The notes beneath the pieces are model-generated. The model ran no database searches. It worked only from the letters and a program-made list of their open reading frames with translations, and was not told where the DNA came from. From contig ML058484.1 in NCBI GenBank assembly GCA_003013855.2, positions 5,195,344-5,259,343 on the forward strand: DNA of 64,000 nucleotides. The letters run 5' to 3'. The translations under genes were made by a program, and so were the position numbers. The number at the start of each line of letters is the position of its first letter. Within the stretch, counting starts at the first letter, position 1. This document shows, one piece after another, positions 54,401 to 58,554 of this stretch. The stretch is from Liriodendron chinense. Taxonomy: Eukaryota; Streptophyta; Magnoliopsida; Magnoliales; Magnoliaceae.

Positions 54401-56441
54401 GTGTATGATGTTTGCAGATGACATAGTTTTGATTGGCAAGACGAGGGAGGATGTAAACACAGAGTTAGAACTATGGAGGGATGCTTTAGAATCTAAAGTT
54501 TTTAAAACCAATCAGACTAAAACATCGCAGAAAAAATGCATTTTTAGTAATAATATGAATGGAAACAAGGAATTAGTTAAGACTGCTAACCAAGAAGTAC
54601 CCAACAAAAAAAAATGACTATCTTGGGGTGATAATTCATGAGAGCAGAGTGATTGAGAAGGACGTTGCTCATAGAATCTGAGCTGGGTGCATGAAGTGGT
54701 AATGTGCCTCTGGAGTTTATGTGATAGCCCCACACCAATCAAACTAAAGGGGAGATTTTATGGGAAAGAATGTTGGGAATCAAGGAATAACATATTCATA
54801 GGATGAGTGTGGCTAAAACGAGGATGTTGAGATGGATGAGTGGCAAGACAATGATAGAATTAGAAATGAACGCATTTGAGGGAAGGTAGGAGTAGCACCC
54901 ATAGGTAATAAGACGAGAAGTAGATTTAGATGGTTTGGCCATGTGCAACAGCGACCGAGAACTATACCAATTAGTAAAGACTTGGTTCAAGTTGAAGACT
55001 CTAAGAGGGCAAGAGGAAGGCCCAAAAGGGCATTGGTGGTGGCAGTAAGATTTGATGACACATGGCTTAACTGAGGCTATGGTCCTTGATAGAGTGTAAT
55101 GGAAGAACAGGATTTGTACAGCTGACCCTAATTAGTCGGGACAAGGCTTAGACGATGATGATGATGTTCTAGAACGATTGTCATGGGTTACGAGAATCTT
55201 AGCATCGCTAAGAGGCCAGCACATAACGCAACCATAGTCATGCAAGTCCAAAATTCACATGCAAAAGGTAATGAAAAAGGATAAAGAAGTGTCATCCACA
55301 TATCCGAAGCAAAAGAGTAAGGCTTAAGGTTGTTTTTGGATGTTCCAGAAATTAATATTTGGGGACATTTGGTTTTTTATTAAGATTCAAGGGATAATCA
55401 AAGGTGAGATCAGCTATCATTATAAATGGCTTTGGCATGGAAAGGAAACTGCAGAAGGCAGAAGACTGCTTTTTCCGAGAAACCCAAAACCAAAAGTGAT
55501 GGCATTTTGAGTCCTACTTGAAACAAATACAGTTGTGATTAACACGGATGGTGAGGGAGTACGCCGAATCCAAGATTACTTTTTCATATTGATAAAAGGT
55601 TTAACTTTTTCATATTGCTAAAATGTGTCTTTGGATACCTCAAGAAGTACATGTTCTTACCATCCGCCTTAATTGCAAGTATTTTTTTTTTTTTTTCACC
55701 CATGACCACATGAGAGGATAGCAATGTAAGAAGTTCTTTTATACGTAAGCAGATTTCTAAGGGAAGTCAGGCCCAAATAGCTGGGAGAAGACTATGATGG
55801 TGATAATGAGCATTCCTTAAGGAGGAAAAAATAGCAAGTATATTTACTCTGTGGCAAGTCCACTGGTTTGACATTGATGTTAAAATGGGCGTAGTTACAC
55901 AATATTGCATGAATCTCATTTGGCCGGAGCCACCTTGAAGTGGCTTCCTCCTTCATTTTTACAACGTCCAAATCTGCCCATAGAGCAAGAGAAAGGAATA
56001 AGCATGTAAAATAATGCATTAAAACATAAATATATGAACAAAGCCTGTCAATTGAAAAGATAACCAGCTCAGTACCATGTAAAAACATGGCCTGAAAATC
56101 AGGTCCCTCAGCTCATACAGTGGGCCCACAGTGTAGCTTGTCTGACTTGAAACTCAGGCCCACCAACTCATTAAGCGGACCATACAGGCACAAAAACAGC
56201 AGATTGTTTAATAATGGAAACATACAGCCTGCCCAATGCGTTGGCTGGGTTATTTTTGGTGAGGTCATCATGCAATGTGTGCCCCCCCCCCCCCCCCCCC
56301 CCCCCCCAAAATGCATAGCTCCGGTCCCCAACACACGTGCCAGGTTAGTACATTTGGACATGCAGAGCAGAACATGAACACAAAAATGAAAGTACAGATG
56401 CATGCTATGTGCACGTGTACCATAGTTTCAAAACACCATAG

Positions 56442-56488
<47 letters not shown>

Positions 56489-58490
56489 AAATGTTCACAT
56501 GTTTAGTTCGATTTCAATACTTTAGTCAAATCTCTGTGAAAGAAACGGAAACACAAATGAAAAGTTCAATTTAACATTATATCAACTCAAACAGAAAAGG
56601 GCTATATATGCACATGTGTATACATAAATAGGATCAAAAAACAAAACTTCAATTGAAATTGTCAAATTTTCTATGAAATAGTGCACCTAGTTAATTAAAT
56701 AATGACCTAATACCATAACTTTTTTTATTTATTGAAAGGTCTGGCCTAATATTGTACAAATCCTTCCTTTCCAAGTAACATTATATCAATCAATCCCTTC
56801 CTCATTAAATTTCCCCACCTTCCATTCATTTAATTGTTTCTATGACTCACAATCAGATTTATTTATTTTTCTTTTTACTTTTTTGTGAAGAAAACCAGTT
56901 TAGTTGTTCCCTTTTTTAATCTTTCGAAATAGGCGGAGTTCTAAAACTTGAAGCGGAGTTTTATTTTTCCATACGCGGAGTTCGAAAAATTGAAGTTCTA
57001 AAAGTTTAGTTGTTCCCTTTTTTAATCTTTCAAAATACGCGGAGTTCTAAAAACCAGTTTAGTTGTTCCCTTTTTTTAATCTTTCGAAATATGCGGAGTT
57101 CTAAAAATCCGCAGAGTTTTATTTTTCCATGAATATGGAGTTCAAAAAGCTCATGCTAGGGCATTCCCTGCAAGCGACGCATTGCATTGGAACCTGCGGA
57201 TAGTGATAAATGGGCAAGGGTTGGCTAGGCCATTAGAGTGGAATGGTGGAACATGATTCATTTAGCCAAACCCAATTAATTGGGATGAGGTTATGATAAT
57301 GATGGTGATGGTGGTGATGGTGGAGTTTAAACTGGAGTTTTGCTGACTATGATGCACACAGCTACATTCTCAGTGTGTTCATGAGCAGCATTTTTTTGAC
57401 AATCAAGAGATAATAGGCCCAACAACAATTTTGGATTAGCTGTCATAGTTTAAAAACTAACTCAACACATTTTAAAACTCGAAAACCTGAGTCAAGAGTT
57501 TATCAAATCGAGTCAAGTTGTGTAATTTGGTAGAGTTTTCTCAAATCTAGAACACCCATTCTCAGTAATATTTAATATTCAGATTTATAGATATTATAGT
57601 ATTGGCTTGTCAAGGTAAGATTTTACAAGTCTTATCGAACTTTTCACAATTTTTCCCTCTTTTGTTGAGTCGAGTTAACCAAGTCAAACAAGTCTCGCTT
57701 GAATCGAGTTTTCCATGAGTCCTGTACCTAGTCGATTCAAGTGGTTTTTTTTTTTTTTCAAAGTTTACAAACATAGCTAGAATCTCATCTAAGTGGACTC
57801 TACTCAACTGGATCTCAATTTCACTTGATGAGAAACTTGTCTTCCAAAAGAACTTGCAAGACTTGTCAAGTCGAGTCGAGTCAAATTCAAAACTCAACCG
57901 AGTCGATCAAATCGAGTTTCCGGTGAAGCCTTCGCATTTCTTGTATTAACATATGCATTTGATAATCAATTTTTATGTTTTTAAATATGTTTCCGGTGAA
58001 GCCTTCACATTTCTTGTATTAACATATGCATTTGATAATCAATTTTTATGTTTTTAAATAATGTTGAGTTTCAAGGCAATTCAAGTATCCAGCAGTATCT
58101 ACCAGTCAACTCAACCCAAATAACTTCATAGTGGAGCCAAATTCACTGGTTTTCAAACACCCAAAAACCCATACAACCCAAGATTCAAAAAACCAACCAG
58201 ATTTAAATAATCCTACATCCCAAAAACCCCCACCACTTCAAAACCCCTGAAACAAAATTCTTGAATTTCAACCCCTGAAGTTTCACAAAATTTTCAAGAG
58301 ACTATTCTCCCTAAAACAAGCAAAGCATAATCATAATCTCTCTCATTCCTCATACTCAACATCTCGATACACTTCTCAACCTTTCTTTCAAAATAAACCC
58401 CTCTAACCTCATCTAATTACAATTCAACCCCCAAATCCCAACAATCCAAACCCATGAAACTAAAATCTCTCAAAATAGCATTCCAAATAC

Positions 58491-58554
<64 letters not shown>

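Noticed and set aside
56113..56574. Frames with poly-Gly or poly-Pro runs
   Set aside because: They are translations of the poly-C tract and the (GA)n microsatellite in intron 1.
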